Below are positions 33,413 to 42,946 of a stretch of 64,000 bases of DNA, one piece after another; within the stretch, counting starts at the first letter, position 1, and every line of letters starts with the position of its first letter. The position numbers and the translations under genes were made by a program. A model generated the notes under the pieces. That model searched no databases and had not been told where the DNA came from. It was given only the letters and a program-made list of their open reading frames with translations. The stretch is from Pseudomonas botevensis (GTDB lineage Bacteria > Pseudomonadota > Gammaproteobacteria > Pseudomonadales > Pseudomonadaceae): positions 1 to 64,000 of the forward strand of contig NZ_JAHTKI010000011.1 of the NCBI RefSeq assembly GCF_019145475.1, given 5' to 3'.

Positions 33413-34416
33413 GCTGGATGTTCCATCAGGCAATCCTTGGCGAACGCTTGCAGGGCCAGTTCGAGGCGCGCCTCTTGCGCCGCATCGGCCGGCAAGCCGA
33501 AACGCAGGCTGCTGTTATGCACGAAGATGCGCACGAGAATGCCGCGTCGTGCCATGAAGTCGTGCATGGCGGCGGCGTGTTCGGTGATCAGCCATTGAAA
33601 CAGCGCACAGCCGCCCTGCGGCTTGAAGCCATGGCGTTCGAGCAGCAGCGCCAGACGCTCGCTGGCCTCGTCGCTGCGGATGCGCTGTCGGGTATGGCCT
33701 TCGGTGTCTTGCAGGCAGACCTGGCCGAGTACTCGGGTTGGCCCGCTCACGGCCCAAGGCCCGACCTGCTCGGCCAGCAGCCTGAGCAACTTGCGCTCGG
33801 CCAGCACGAACCCCAGCCGCACACCGGCCAGACCGAAAAACTTGCCAAACGAACGCAATACGATGAGGCCGACCTGATGGGCATGGGCGGCCAGGCTCAG
33901 ATGCGGCGTGTTGTCCATGAACGCTTCATCGACCACCAGCCAGCCGCCGCGCTGGGCCAGCCGCGCATGCCAGTCGAGCAGCCGTGCCGGAGTCAGACTC
34001 AGGCCGGTGGGATTGTTCGGATTGACCACCACCAGCACGTCGAGATTGTCGATGAAGAAATCGACTTCCTGCTCCAGGACCTCGCGCACGATGTAGCCAC
34101 TGCGGCGCCAGGCTTCGGCATGCTCGGCGTAACACGGCGACAGCACACCGACCTTGCCGGCCCGGCGCAAACGCGGCAACAACTGAATAGCCATCTGCGA
34201 ACCGGCCACCGGCAACACCTGGGACGCGCCGTAGTAATCGCACGCTGCCTGCTCCAGGCCGTCATCGGTTTCCGGCAATCGCGCCCAGGCCCGCAACGGA
34301 ATCTCCGGAACCGGGAACGGCCACGGCGCCAGACCGCTGGAGAGGTCGAGCCAGTCCTGTTCGGCGATGCCGTACTCCAGCGCCGCCTTGCGCAGCCGGC
34401 CACCGTGCTCAAGCAT
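33409..34416 (-). CDS. cobD: Threonine-phosphate decarboxylase (CobD/CobC, PLP)
   Basis: 335 residues of the aminotransferase class I/II fold. [21 protein letters not shown] and [18 protein letters not shown] (PLP lysine in SFGK) are clear. It makes (R)-1-amino-2-propanol phosphate from threonine phosphate for the nucleotide loop. It is named CobC in P. denitrificans, CobD in Salmonella. It overlaps cbiB by eight bases and cobQ by ATGA. Confidence 0.93.
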   Translation of the reverse strand: MLEHGGRLRKAALEYGIAEQDWLDLSSGLAPWPFPVPEIPLRAWARLPETDDGLEQAACDYYGASQVLPVAGSQMAIQLLPRLRRAGKVGVLSPCYAEHAEAWRRSGYIVREVLEQEVDFFIDNLDVLVVVNPNNPTGLSLTPARLLDWHARLAQRGGWLVVDEAFMDNTPHLSLAAHAHQVGLIVLRSFGKFFGLAGVRLGFVLAERKLLRLLAEQVGPWAVSGPTRVLGQVCLQDTEGHTRQRIRSDEASERLALLLERHGFKPQGGCALFQWLITEHAAAMHDFMARRGILVRIFVHNSSLRFGLPADAAQEARLELALQAFAKDCLMEHPA

Positions 34417-35317
34417 AGAATTCAGCCCCCACGCAGAGAATCAGCAGCCATAACCATACGCCGCGCTGCACCAATTGCCAGCCGCGATCAATGGAATCGG
34501 CGTCCGCCGGCGCACCCTCGCCGAGTTGTGGACGCTCATGCAGTTCGCCGTGATAAATCGCCGGGCCGCCCAGCTCCACGCCTAGCGCGCCGGCACCGGC
34601 AGCCATCACCGGACCTGCGTTCGGGCTGTCCCATTTCGGTCCCTGGCTGCGCCAGCATTTCAAGGCGAGCCGGGTTTTGCCCAGCAACGCGTAGGTCAAC
34701 GCCACCAGCCGCGCGGGAATGTAGTTGAGGACATCGTCGATTTTCGCCGCCGCCCAGCCGAAGCGCTCGAAGCGTTCGTTGCGATAACCCCACATCGCGT
34801 CGAGGGTGTTGCTCAAGCGATAGAGCACCGCGCCCGGCGCGCCGGCCACAACAAACCAGAACAGCGCAGCGAACACCGCGTCGCTGCCGTTTTCCAGCAC
34901 CGATTCAGTGGCCGCGCGGGCGACGGCAGTGCTGTCCAGTTCGCTGGTCTGGCGACTGACCAGATAGCCCACGCGCTTGCGCGCCTCTTCCAGATCATCG
35001 CCACGCAGCGCCTGGGCCACGGGCGCGACATGCTCGCCGAGACTGCGCATGCCAAGGGCGCAATACAGCGCCAGAATCTCTACCAGCCAGCCGACATAGG
35101 GCGCCCAGGACAGCGCCGTGGCGAGCAAGGTCAGCGGCAGCACGGCGATCACCCAGGCGGTCACGCCATGGCTGCGCCAGCCGCGCCCACCGGCGTTGAA
35201 GCGTTGCTCGATGCGCCCGGCGAAATTGCCGAACGCCACCAGCGGATGCCAGCGTTTCGGCTCACCCAGCAGCGCATCCAGCGCGACTGCGGCGACACTC
35301 AACAACGCCACACTCAT
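34409..35317 (-). CDS. cbiB: Adenosylcobinamide-phosphate synthase CbiB
   Basis: 302 residues, integral membrane. [20 protein letters not shown], then [13 protein letters not shown], then [20 protein letters not shown] and YNIPARL-type [15 protein letters not shown] match the CbiB/CobD family. It attaches aminopropanol phosphate to adenosylcobyric acid. It is CobD in P. denitrificans. Its start overlaps the bluB stop by ATGA. Confidence 0.95.
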   Translation of the reverse strand: MSVALLSVAAVALDALLGEPKRWHPLVAFGNFAGRIEQRFNAGGRGWRSHGVTAWVIAVLPLTLLATALSWAPYVGWLVEILALYCALGMRSLGEHVAPVAQALRGDDLEEARKRVGYLVSRQTSELDSTAVARAATESVLENGSDAVFAALFWFVVAGAPGAVLYRLSNTLDAMWGYRNERFERFGWAAAKIDDVLNYIPARLVALTYALLGKTRLALKCWRSQGPKWDSPNAGPVMAAGAGALGVELGGPAIYHGELHERPQLGEGAPADADSIDRGWQLVQRGVWLWLLILCVGAEFYA

Positions 35318-35964
35318 TGACTCACTCCCCAGAAATTTTCATACAGCAACTCATTGAGCGGACGCGCCCGCGCCCACCCTTCGAGCACCAGCATCGGCGC
35401 CGGATAGAACGCCTCGACCGGCCCCAGGCACAACACCGCCAACGGCTTGGCCCCGGCTGGCAATTTCAGCAGATCGGCCAGCGCCTGCGGCTCGAACAGC
35501 GACACCCAGCCCATCCCCAGACCTTCGGCACGCGCCGCCAGCCACAGGTTCTGGATCGCGCAGGACAGCGAGGCCATGTCCATTTCCGGCAGCGTGCGGC
35601 GCCCGAAAATATGTCGCTCGCGATCATCCATCAGCGCCGCAACCAGCACTTCGGCACAGTCGTTGATGCCTTCGACCTTGAGCCTCATGAACTCGTCACT
35701 GCGCTCGCCAAGGGCCTCGGCGGTACGCACCCGCTCTTCTTCCACAAGGCTTTGAATCTGGCCACGCAGCGCACGGTCACTGATACGAATGAAGCGCCAC
35801 GGCTGCATCAGGCCGACACTCGGCGCCTGGTGCGCGGCTTCGAGCAAGCGGCGCAGCAGTTCGGGTTCGACCGTACCGCCGCTGAAGTGGCGCATGTCGC
35901 GACGTTCGGCGATGGCGCGATAGACGGCTGCGCGCTCGTCTTCGGAGAAGGCGTTGTCTGTCAT
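35314..35964 (-). CDS. bluB: 5,6-dimethylbenzimidazole synthase BluB
   Basis: 216 residues, nitroreductase fold. [25 protein letters not shown] and [11 protein letters not shown] are BluB features. It fragments reduced FMN with oxygen to form the lower ligand DMB, so the pathway here is the aerobic one. Overlaps of ATGA join it to cbiB and cobB. Confidence 0.95.
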   Translation of the reverse strand: MTDNAFSEDERAAVYRAIAERRDMRHFSGGTVEPELLRRLLEAAHQAPSVGLMQPWRFIRISDRALRGQIQSLVEEERVRTAEALGERSDEFMRLKVEGINDCAEVLVAALMDDRERHIFGRRTLPEMDMASLSCAIQNLWLAARAEGLGMGWVSLFEPQALADLLKLPAGAKPLAVLCLGPVEAFYPAPMLVLEGWARARPLNELLYENFWGVSQ

Positions 35965-37319
35965 AGCCCCTTCGCGAGCGAGTCCGCTGCCATCACGGTT
36001 TCAAATAAGGGTGCGGCCTCAGGATCAGGCGCCAGCAACGCGGCAATCGCCGCCGGATTGGACGGGAAGTAGAAATGCACGTAGGACGCCGTCATCCGCC
36101 CGTCCCGATAAACCGCTTCGGCTCCGCGCCCGCCGTTGGGGCTGTGGCCTCGGGCGATCGGGGTCAGTTCAGTAGTGGTCAGGGAATGGTGGTAGGTGTG
36201 ACCGCGCAGCTCACCTTCCGGCAACTCGACCGATTGCAGGGCCAGCGCCGCCAGACGCTTCTGCATCACCGCCTCACCGCGCAACAGACCGACCAGCTCA
36301 GCGCGGACGCCGTCGACATCGGTCAGCGCATCGAGCAGATACAACATGCCGCCACATTCGGCGAGCAACGGTTTGTCGGCGGCGTGATGCGCACGGATCG
36401 CGTCGAGCATCGCCGTGTTCTGCGCCAGCGCGACGTGGTGCAGCTCCGGATAGCCGCCGGGCAGGTACAGGCTGTCAGCCTCGGGCAATTGCGTGTCACG
36501 GATCGGTGAGAAAAAGCGCAACTCGGCGCCCATCGCCCGCAGCAGATCGAGGCTCGCGCCGTAGGTGAAGGCAAACGCCTCATCCCGCGCAACAGCGATT
36601 CGCACGCCTTCGAGCAAGGGTTCCGTGGCCTGCACCTCAGGTGCAGCGAATTCAACCGCCGGTGGCAGCGCTACCTCGCAACTGCCGGCGAGAGCTTCGG
36701 CCGCCGCGTCGAGGCGCAGGTCGAGGTCATTGAGTTCGCTGGCCTGCACCAGGCCGAGATGGCGGCTCGGCAGTTCGATTCCGGTTTCCCGGGACAACGC
36801 GCCGTACCAGCGCAAGCCTTCGGTGAGGCTGCCTTCGAGCAATTGCGCATGGCGCAGGGTGCCGACGCGATTGGCCAGCACGCCGGCAAACGGCAAGTCC
36901 GGCTGGTAGCGCGCCAAACCGAGAGCCAGCGCGCCAAAGGTCTGGGCCATGGCAGTGCCGTCGATCACGCCCAATACCGGCACACCGAAATGCCGCGCCA
37001 GATCGGCGCTCGACGGCGTGCCATCGAACAGTCCCATCACGCCTTCGATCAGGATCAGATCGGCCTCGCCGGCGGCGTCCCACAACAGGCGGCGACTTTC
37101 CTGCTCGCCGACCATCCACATGTCCAGTTGATAGACCGGCGCACCGCTGGCGCGCTCAAGGATCATCGGGTCGAGAAAGTCCGGGCCGCATTTGAACACA
37201 CGAACCTTGCGCCCCTGATTGCGGTGCAAACAGGCCAGCGCGGCGGTAACGGTGGTCTTGCCCTGGCCGGAGGCCGGCGCGGCGATCAACACCGCCGGGC
37301 AGTGACGTGGTGACTTCAA
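35961..37319 (-). CDS. cobB: Cobyrinate a,c-diamide synthase
   Basis: 452 residues. The N-terminal ATP domain begins VLIAAPASGQGKTTVTAALA and has FKCGPDFLDPMILE and IEGVMGLFDG; the C-terminal GATase domain has LYLPGGYPELH and LLAECGGMLYL with its Cys. It amidates the a and c side chains. The start is TTG at 37319 in a TTGA overlap with the cobO stop; AAAGG is nine bases upstream and no ATG fits, so the unusual start is credible. Confidence 0.94.
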   Translation of the reverse strand: MKSPRHCPAVLIAAPASGQGKTTVTAALACLHRNQGRKVRVFKCGPDFLDPMILERASGAPVYQLDMWMVGEQESRRLLWDAAGEADLILIEGVMGLFDGTPSSADLARHFGVPVLGVIDGTAMAQTFGALALGLARYQPDLPFAGVLANRVGTLRHAQLLEGSLTEGLRWYGALSRETGIELPSRHLGLVQASELNDLDLRLDAAAEALAGSCEVALPPAVEFAAPEVQATEPLLEGVRIAVARDEAFAFTYGASLDLLRAMGAELRFFSPIRDTQLPEADSLYLPGGYPELHHVALAQNTAMLDAIRAHHAADKPLLAECGGMLYLLDALTDVDGVRAELVGLLRGEAVMQKRLAALALQSVELPEGELRGHTYHHSLTTTELTPIARGHSPNGGRGAEAVYRDGRMTASYVHFYFPSNPAAIAALLAPDPEAAPLFETVMAADSLAKGL

Positions 37320-37927
37320 AGTTCGACGCCTTTCTGCGCTTTGATACCGGCCTGGAAGGCGTGCTTGATCATGCCCATCTCGGTGACGGTATCGGCCAGC
37401 TCGATCATTTCCGGCTTGGCGGCGCGGCCCGTCACGACAACGTGCTGCATCGGCGGTCGAGCCTGCAAATCGCTGAGCACCTGATCGAGGTCGAGGTAAC
37501 CGTGCTTGAGGGCAATGTTCAGTTCATCGAGCACCACCAGGCCAATGGCCGGATCGCGCAGCATCTGCCGGGACACTTCCCAGGCCGCTTCGGCGGCGGC
37601 GATGTCACGCTGGCGATCCTGGGTTTCCCAGGTGAAGCCCTCGCCCATCACATGAAAACGCACTTGCTCGGGGAAGCGGCGGAAAAACAATTCTTCGCCG
37701 GTGCTGTTGCGGCCCTTGATGAACTGCACCACGCCGCACTGCATGCCGTGGCCCATGGCGCGCGCGAGCATGCCGAACGCCGAGCTGCTCTTGCCCTTGC
37801 CGTTGCCGGTCAGCACCAGCAGCAGGCCGCATTCGTTGGGCGAATTGGCAATGCGCTCATCGATCACGGCTTTTTTGCGCTGCATGCGCGCCAGATGACG
37901 TTCGTCACGTTCGGGGGAATCGGTCAT
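37316..37927 (-). CDS. cobO: Corrinoid adenosyltransferase
   Basis: 203 residues of the CobA/CobO type. The P-loop is LLVLTGNGKGKSSSAFGML; VVQFIKGR, VVLDELNIALKHGYLD and VVVTGRAAKPEMIELAD are conserved. It adenosylates cob(I)inamide-type corrinoids. The ATG at 37927 has GGAG nine bases upstream; the long in-frame extension runs into the riboswitch and is rejected. It is the first gene of the operon. Confidence 0.96.
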   Translation of the reverse strand: MTDSPERDERHLARMQRKKAVIDERIANSPNECGLLLVLTGNGKGKSSSAFGMLARAMGHGMQCGVVQFIKGRNSTGEELFFRRFPEQVRFHVMGEGFTWETQDRQRDIAAAEAAWEVSRQMLRDPAIGLVVLDELNIALKHGYLDLDQVLSDLQARPPMQHVVVTGRAAKPEMIELADTVTEMGMIKHAFQAGIKAQKGVEL

Positions 37928-38020
37928 GGGGGAGCTCTCCGTTGAGGCTGGATAACGGCGGGCAGGCACAAGAATAGACGGCAACAAGCCTGGCATCGCC
38001 CACCGTGATGCCGCTGGATG

Positions 38021-38232
38021 GATCAGGCCGGTCTCCGGGCTCATGAGCGGCGTCGGCCGGACTGCGCGCCTTCCCGCGTCGCCGTCGGACGCAGTGGCAC
38101 AAGGCGCAGTCTTCACTCATTTACCGTTGCGGGGGCAGCGCCGGGATCGGAGTCGTTCTTCGCCTGAAGACAACCCTCACCGGCTTCCCTGTTTCACTCT
38201 GTCGACACCGGTCACAGAGCACCTGAAACAAG
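38021..38232 (-). promoter_or_regulatory. Cobalamin (AdoCbl) riboswitch
   Basis: On the minus strand the conserved B12-box elements occur in order: AGGTGC, GGGAAGCCGGTGAGG, GCTGCCCCCGCAACGGTAA, CCACTGCGTCCGACGG with GGGAAGGCG, and GAGCCCGGAGACCGGCC. It ends about 95 bp before cobO and should lower expression of the operon when adenosylcobalamin is plentiful. The remaining gap to 38394 holds the divergent promoter area. Confidence 0.95.
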
Positions 38233-38394
38233 CCGCGAAGGTTAGAGGGTTGGGGGTGGAGCGTCAATTGAAGAGGACGCCGCCGAGCGAATAACTGCCG
38301 TCGATCAATTATCTGGCGCCAATCTTGTGCCACACTGAGACAAGTGATATCAAAGAGCCACACCCTCACATCAGACAAGAACAAGGTGAGCCCC

Positions 38395-38979
38395 ATGCAA
38401 GGCATGATCATCAGCAACCCGCGCCTGGAATTCCTGCGCCCGGTGCTGGAACGCTGGTTTGACTGTATCGACCGCTACAACACCGTGCGCGGCGACAACG
38501 ACACGCCGTACTGGCACGACGAGAAAGCCAACCTCGGTCTGTTGTCCGCTGCCGCGTGGATGGCTGAGCTGGTGACACTGCGCGACACCGCCACCCGCAA
38601 ACAGAACGAGGAAGGCGAGCGCAATGCCCGCACCGACCTGCTCATCGCCGGCGCCGAGGATCGCGCCTTCATTCAGGCGACGCAGCGCTGGCCGCGAGTG
38701 AACAACCTCAACCTCAGCCAGGCTTTGGCCGAGATCACCAGCGATGCCAAGCGCATCAGCTATGCCAGCGACCTGAAGCTCGGCTGCCTGTTCGTCGCGC
38801 CGCAAAAGGCCCAGCACAGCGCCAGCCCCGAAGAGCTGCAAGACATGGTCGACGACCTGCAAAAGGAGCACACCTGCGCCGTCGCCTGGTATTTCCCCTA
38901 CGCGTACCGCAAATTGCACAGCGATGCCGGCAACTATCATCCGGGCATCGCCGTACTGTTCAAGGAAGCGCGCGGCTGA
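38395..38979 (+). CDS. Conserved hypothetical protein
   Basis: 194 residues, soluble. LERWFDCIDRYNTVRGDNDT, HDEKANLGLLSAAAWMAELV and VAWYFPYAYRKLHSDAGNYH are notable runs; the latter looks like a conserved C-terminal block. I do not recognise a family or catalytic motif. The ATG at 38395 is preferred because AAGGTGA lies seven bases upstream. It is divergent from the cobalamin operon and 66 bp before the sugar-dehydrogenase gene on the same strand, possibly co-transcribed. Confidence 0.8.
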   Translation: MQGMIISNPRLEFLRPVLERWFDCIDRYNTVRGDNDTPYWHDEKANLGLLSAAAWMAELVTLRDTATRKQNEEGERNARTDLLIAGAEDRAFIQATQRWPRVNNLNLSQALAEITSDAKRISYASDLKLGCLFVAPQKAQHSASPEELQDMVDDLQKEHTCAVAWYFPYAYRKLHSDAGNYHPGIAVLFKEARG

Positions 38980-39045
38980 CCGGTTGAACCATCGGGCTTG
39001 CGCCCTTCTCTATGATTAAGAATGCATTCATAGGGAAGATCAGTA

Positions 39046-40359
39046 ATGCGCAAGCCCCAGCTCGTTTTCATCATCGCCTTCGCCGGCGGACTTGCCGCGT
39101 GCGGCGAGTCGTCCAGCCTGCAAGTGTCCGACGGCACCGGCCCATCACCCAAACTGCCCGAACCGAACAAGACCCTGATCCCGACGGTGAACATCGCCCC
39201 GGCGACCGGCTGGCCGGCGGGTGGTAAACCGACAGCCGCCGCAGGCACCCAGGTGGCTGCGTTTGCCGATAACCTCGATCATCCGCGCTGGTTGTATGTG
39301 CTGCCCAACGGCGATGTACTGGTGGCGGAAACCAACGCACCGCCCAAACCGGATGACAGCAAGGGCATTCGTGGCTGGGTGATGAAAAAAGTCATGGGAC
39401 GCGCAGGTGCTGGCGTGCCCAGTCCCAACCGCATCACCCTGCTACGCGATGCCGATCACGACGGCGTCGCCGAGACCCGCACGGTGTTTCTGCAAAACCT
39501 CAACTCGCCGTTCGGCATGACTCTGGTCGGCAACGATCTGTACGTCGCCGATACCGACCGCCTGCTGCGCTTCCACTACGAATCCGGCGCCACTGAAATC
39601 AAGACGCAGCCGATCAAGGTCACCGACCTTCCGGGCGGCACGCTGAATCACCACTGGACGAAAAACGTCATCGCCAGCAAGGACGGCAGCAAGCTCTATG
39701 TGACGGTGGGCTCGAACAGCAACGTCGGCGAAAACGGCCTGGATCAGGAAGAAGGTCGCGCCGCAATCTGGGAAGTCGACCGCGCCACCGGCAATCACCG
39801 GATCTTCGCCTCGGGCATCCGCAACCCCAACGGCCTGGCCTGGGAACCGCAAAGCGGCGCACTGTGGACGGCGGTCAACGAGCGTGACGAAATCGGCAGC
39901 GACCTGGTGCCGGACTACATCACGTCGGTCAAGGATGGCGCCTTCTACGGCTGGCCGTTCAGTTATTACGGACAACACGTCGACGTACGTGTGGAGCCTC
40001 AGAATCCGGATCTGGTCGCCAAGGCCATCGCCCCGGACTATGCCGTCGGCCCGCACACGGCATCTCTGGGCCTGACCTTCGCCGAGGGCAATCGCCTTCC
40101 GGCGCAATTCAAGGAAGGCGCCTTCATTGGCCAGCACGGCTCGTGGAACCGCAAGCCGCACAGTGGCTACAAAGTGATTTTCGTGCCCTTCGCCGCCGGC
40201 AAGCCGAACGGGAAACCGGTGGATGTGCTGACCGGTTTCCTCGACAAGGACGAAAACGCCCTGGGCCGCCCGGTGGGCGTCGTGATCGACCAGCAAGGTG
40301 GCTTGCTGGTGGCGGATGATGTGGGGAACAAGGTGTGGCGGGTGTCGGCCAGTAAGTAA
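39046..40359 (+). CDS. PQQ-dependent sugar dehydrogenase-like lipoprotein
   Basis: 437 residues with a lipobox (GGLAAC at about residue 19). The beta-propeller of the soluble glucose/sorbosone dehydrogenase (GSDH) family follows: [70 protein letters not shown], and [20 protein letters not shown]. It probably oxidises a sugar or related alcohol in the periplasm using PQQ, but the substrate is unknown and some relatives lack activity. The upstream AGGGAAGATCAGTA gives an SD. A terminator follows at 40376. Confidence 0.88.
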   Translation: MRKPQLVFIIAFAGGLAACGESSSLQVSDGTGPSPKLPEPNKTLIPTVNIAPATGWPAGGKPTAAAGTQVAAFADNLDHPRWLYVLPNGDVLVAETNAPPKPDDSKGIRGWVMKKVMGRAGAGVPSPNRITLLRDADHDGVAETRTVFLQNLNSPFGMTLVGNDLYVADTDRLLRFHYESGATEIKTQPIKVTDLPGGTLNHHWTKNVIASKDGSKLYVTVGSNSNVGENGLDQEEGRAAIWEVDRATGNHRIFASGIRNPNGLAWEPQSGALWTAVNERDEIGSDLVPDYITSVKDGAFYGWPFSYYGQHVDVRVEPQNPDLVAKAIAPDYAVGPHTASLGLTFAEGNRLPAQFKEGAFIGQHGSWNRKPHSGYKVIFVPFAAGKPNGKPVDVLTGFLDKDENALGRPVGVVIDQQGGLLVADDVGNKVWRVSASK

Positions 40360-40375
40360 CGTCGACACAAACAAC

Positions 40376-40401
40376 ATGTGGGAGCAACCTTGCTCCCACA
40401 T
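40376..40401. terminator. Bidirectional terminator
   Basis: ATGTGGGAGCAA and TTGCTCCCACAT with a CC loop end transcription between the dehydrogenase and the convergent NlpC/P60 gene; TTTGTTTT follows. Confidence 0.8.
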
Positions 40402-40419
40402 TTGTTTTCGAAATTTGTA

Positions 40420-40956
40420 TTAAGGGTTATGCGCCAGATGCTCCGGCTGCAGGACTCGCTTGGCGCTCAGATACGCCTTCTGCCAGTAAGCCTTGGAGAG
40501 GCTGTCCAGCTTCACCGTCCCGCCCGTGGCCGGCGCGTGAACGAAACGCCCTTCCCCGACATAAATCCCCGCATGGCTGACCTGCGAGCCGCCGTTGGTG
40601 GCGAAGAAGATCAGGTCGCCGGTCTGCAAGCCTTCCTTGCCGACATTCGGTGCCTGCATGACGATCATCTCGCGGGTCGAGCGTGGCAGGCTGATGCCCG
40701 CCGCATCGCGGTAGACAAAACCGATCAGGCCACTGCAATCGAAACCCGAGTCAGGCGTGTTGCCGCCCCAGCGATAAGGTGTGCCGACCAGGCCGAGCGC
40801 GCGGAACAGCACGTCTTCGGCAGCAGGCGAAAAGGCTTGGGAGGGGCCGAACACGATCGGGGCGCGAACCACTGGCGCGGGCGGCGGAGTACGGCTGGCG
40901 CAGGCGCTGAGCAGCGCTGCGAAGAACATCAGGGCGAGGCGGGCCGACATCGTCAT
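40420..40956 (-). CDS. NlpC/P60 (C40) peptidase lipoprotein
   Basis: 178 residues. Lipobox LLSAC (Cys 19). The C40 domain has catalytic Cys74 (SGFDCSGLIGF), His128 (VSHAGIYVG) and a third polar position His140. It should cut D-Glu-mDAP or related stem-peptide bonds in the cell wall. It is similar to the next gene upstream, suggesting duplication. It is followed at its 3' side by the dehydrogenase terminator. The ATG at 40956 has AGGA ten bases upstream; 40950 is an alternative. Confidence 0.92.
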   Translation of the reverse strand: MTMSARLALMFFAALLSACASRTPPPAPVVRAPIVFGPSQAFSPAAEDVLFRALGLVGTPYRWGGNTPDSGFDCSGLIGFVYRDAAGISLPRSTREMIVMQAPNVGKEGLQTGDLIFFATNGGSQVSHAGIYVGEGRFVHAPATGGTVKLDSLSKAYWQKAYLSAKRVLQPEHLAHNP

Positions 40957-41010
40957 ATGCAGAACATCCTGATCTGGCTGCGGCTTTTACTGCCGATTCG
41001 ACAGAAAACA

Positions 41011-41040
41011 AAACCGCCTGCGTTGGGACGCAGGCGGTTT
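41011..41040 (-). terminator. Rho-independent terminator between the two C40 genes
   Basis: AAACCGCCTGCG and CGCAGGCGGTTT form a strong stem; on the minus strand TTTTGTTTT follows. It separates the two NlpC/P60 transcripts. Confidence 0.85.
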
Positions 41041-41174
41041 GCCATCAATATAGATCTGGATTCTAGCGGCTACGCGGCAAACTTCAAGTAAGACTTTAAC
41101 TTCACCTTGTAAAGTTTGTGTCTACTGACCGCCGAAGCCCGCTTATCGCCACGAATGCAGCGACAGCGGCAGGA

Positions 41175-41795
41175 TTACTTGCGGGCGGTGACCACGGTCG
41201 GAGCGTTCGCCAAAGCACGCTTGGCTTCGATGAAGGTCTTGCTCCAGTAGCTGTCACCCAGGCTGTCGATGCGAACACCGCCGCTGCGACGACTGCTGGA
41301 GTGGATGAACTGGTTGTCGCCCAGGTAGATCCCGGCGTGACTGACACGACCGCGACGACCATTGGTGGCGAAGAACAGCAGATCACCCGGCTCGAGGTTG
41401 CTGCGCGAGACCAGCGGAGCGTCCACGTTGATCATTTCGCGGGTCGAGCGCGGCAGGTTCATGCCGGCTTCTTCGCGGAACAGGTAGCCGATGAAACCGC
41501 TGCAATCGAAACCGGCTTCAGACGTACCGCCGAGACGGTAACGAGTACCGATCAGGGACATGCCGCGTTCGAGGATGCTGTCGGCCAGAACCGGAAGCTC
41601 GTAAGGCTTCTTGCCGTTGAATTCGGCAAGCTCCTTCTCGGTGTCCAGCTCTTCCTGATAAATAACGGAGGACTGGGCGGTAGCGGAATTTTTAAACTGT
41701 TGTTGCTGCTCTTGATTAACAGGTGAATGAGCAGCGCAACCGAACAACAGGGTGACGAGTGCGAGAGGCACGAGGGGTGCGAAGCGCTTTAGCAT
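41175..41795 (-). CDS. NlpC/P60 (C40) peptidase lipoprotein, second copy
   Basis: 206 residues. Lipobox LLFGC (Cys 20), then a charged helical linker (EELDTEKELAEF), then C40 with Cys98 (AGFDCSGFIGY), His153 (VSHAGIYLG) and His165. It belongs with MepS/Spr-like endopeptidases that open peptidoglycan cross-links for growth. The ATG at 41795 is chosen so that the lipobox sits at the proper distance, although its SD is weak. An in-frame ATG at 41867 would lengthen the N-terminus. Confidence 0.9.
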   Translation of the reverse strand: MLKRFAPLVPLALVTLLFGCAAHSPVNQEQQQQFKNSATAQSSVIYQEELDTEKELAEFNGKKPYELPVLADSILERGMSLIGTRYRLGGTSEAGFDCSGFIGYLFREEAGMNLPRSTREMINVDAPLVSRSNLEPGDLLFFATNGRRGRVSHAGIYLGDNQFIHSSSRRSGGVRIDSLGDSYWSKTFIEAKRALANAPTVVTARK

Positions 41796-42019
41796 GGGCA
41801 CGACCGTGGCTGATAGTTGTAAAGAAGCCGAGACTATGCCCGCTATCAGCCTCATTTGCAAATTCAATCGATCTTTTTGTGACTTTCCAGTTTCTCGTTT
41901 ACATCTAAGCGCTTAAGCCTATTTGAATCGAGACGCAGCCTGTGGGAACCACGGGAAAGCGCATTTTCTGGCGCCTGAAATATGCCGGATCGTGCTGAAA
42001 GCCGCGTATTAAAGCGCTT

Positions 42020-42724
42020 TCACCAGCCCAGGGTTTCTTTCAGAAAGGGAATGGTCAGCTTGCGTTGAGCCTGCAAAGAGGCCTGATCGAGCTGCTCCAG
42101 CAGGTCAAAAAGCGCACTCATACTGCGAGTGCCACGGGTCAAAATAAAATGCCCGACCTCGTCGGTCAGGTGCAGGCCGCGACGGGATGCGCGCAGTTGC
42201 AGGGCGCGCAGCTTGTCCTCATCGGAAAGCGGACGCATCTGGAAAATCAGCGCCAGGGTCAGGCGCGATTTCAAGTCAGCGAGTTTCACCGGCAGTTCAC
42301 GAGGCGAGGTAGACGCGGCAATCAGCAAGCGCCGACCGCTGTCGCGCAGACGATTGAACAGGTGAAACAGCGCCTCTTCCCAATCCGCCTTGCCCGCCAC
42401 GGCTTGCAGGTCGTCCAGGCAGACCAGTTCGTACTGTTCGAGGTTGTCGAGAATTTCGATGCCGCGATCCATCAGCTCGGCCAGCGGCAGATATACCGCC
42501 GGCTCACCCATCTGCTCGAAACGCAGACATGCGGCCTGCAACAGATGCGTACGCCCCACCCCATGCTTGCCCCACAGATAAATAAGGCTTTCGGTCCAAC
42601 CGGCGTCGGCTTCGCAGAGACGCTCGACATAGCCGAGTGCAGCGGCATTGGCGCCTGGGTAGTAATTGATAAAGGTGGCGTCGTCACGCAGACGCACACC
42701 TAGGGGCAGCTGAATTGGTTCCAT
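42020..42724 (-). CDS. hda: DnaA regulatory inactivator Hda
   Basis: 234 residues. The N-terminal clamp-binding peptide is IQLPLGV. The AAA+ core has a degenerate Walker A (GKHGVGRTHLLQAA), as in other Hda proteins, and Walker B LVCLDDLQAV. FLKETLGW ends the protein. Hda with the beta clamp and ADP stimulates DnaA-ATP hydrolysis to prevent over-initiation. The gene precedes perM-like and DUF2066 genes as in other gammaproteobacteria. A CGGTTC/GAACCG hairpin lies just upstream of the ATG. Confidence 0.95.
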   Translation of the reverse strand: MEPIQLPLGVRLRDDATFINYYPGANAAALGYVERLCEADAGWTESLIYLWGKHGVGRTHLLQAACLRFEQMGEPAVYLPLAELMDRGIEILDNLEQYELVCLDDLQAVAGKADWEEALFHLFNRLRDSGRRLLIAASTSPRELPVKLADLKSRLTLALIFQMRPLSDEDKLRALQLRASRRGLHLTDEVGHFILTRGTRSMSALFDLLEQLDQASLQAQRKLTIPFLKETLGW

Positions 42725-42891
42725 GCTGACTGGACGGTTCTCAGGGAACCGTTAGTGGCCTCTGTGTAAAGTGTGCGAAGTTTATACCCGTGAGGCGGAG
42801 CGCACAATGCGACAGACTCCAAGCAAAATCAAAGGTTTGCGTTAACCTGCTGGTTTTATGACGGTTTCTCTGACACCACGACACCCGAACC

Positions 42892-42908
42892 GCCCGCACG
42901 AGGCGGGC
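42892..42908 (-). terminator. Short hairpin after the perM-like gene
   Basis: GCCCGC, a short loop and GCGGGC lie 39 bp past the perM-like stop on the minus strand. There is no T-run, so it is a weak terminator call. Confidence 0.4.
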
Positions 42909-42946
42909 CAATTCGATGGAATAACCGAACCGCCCGCCTGCGATAC

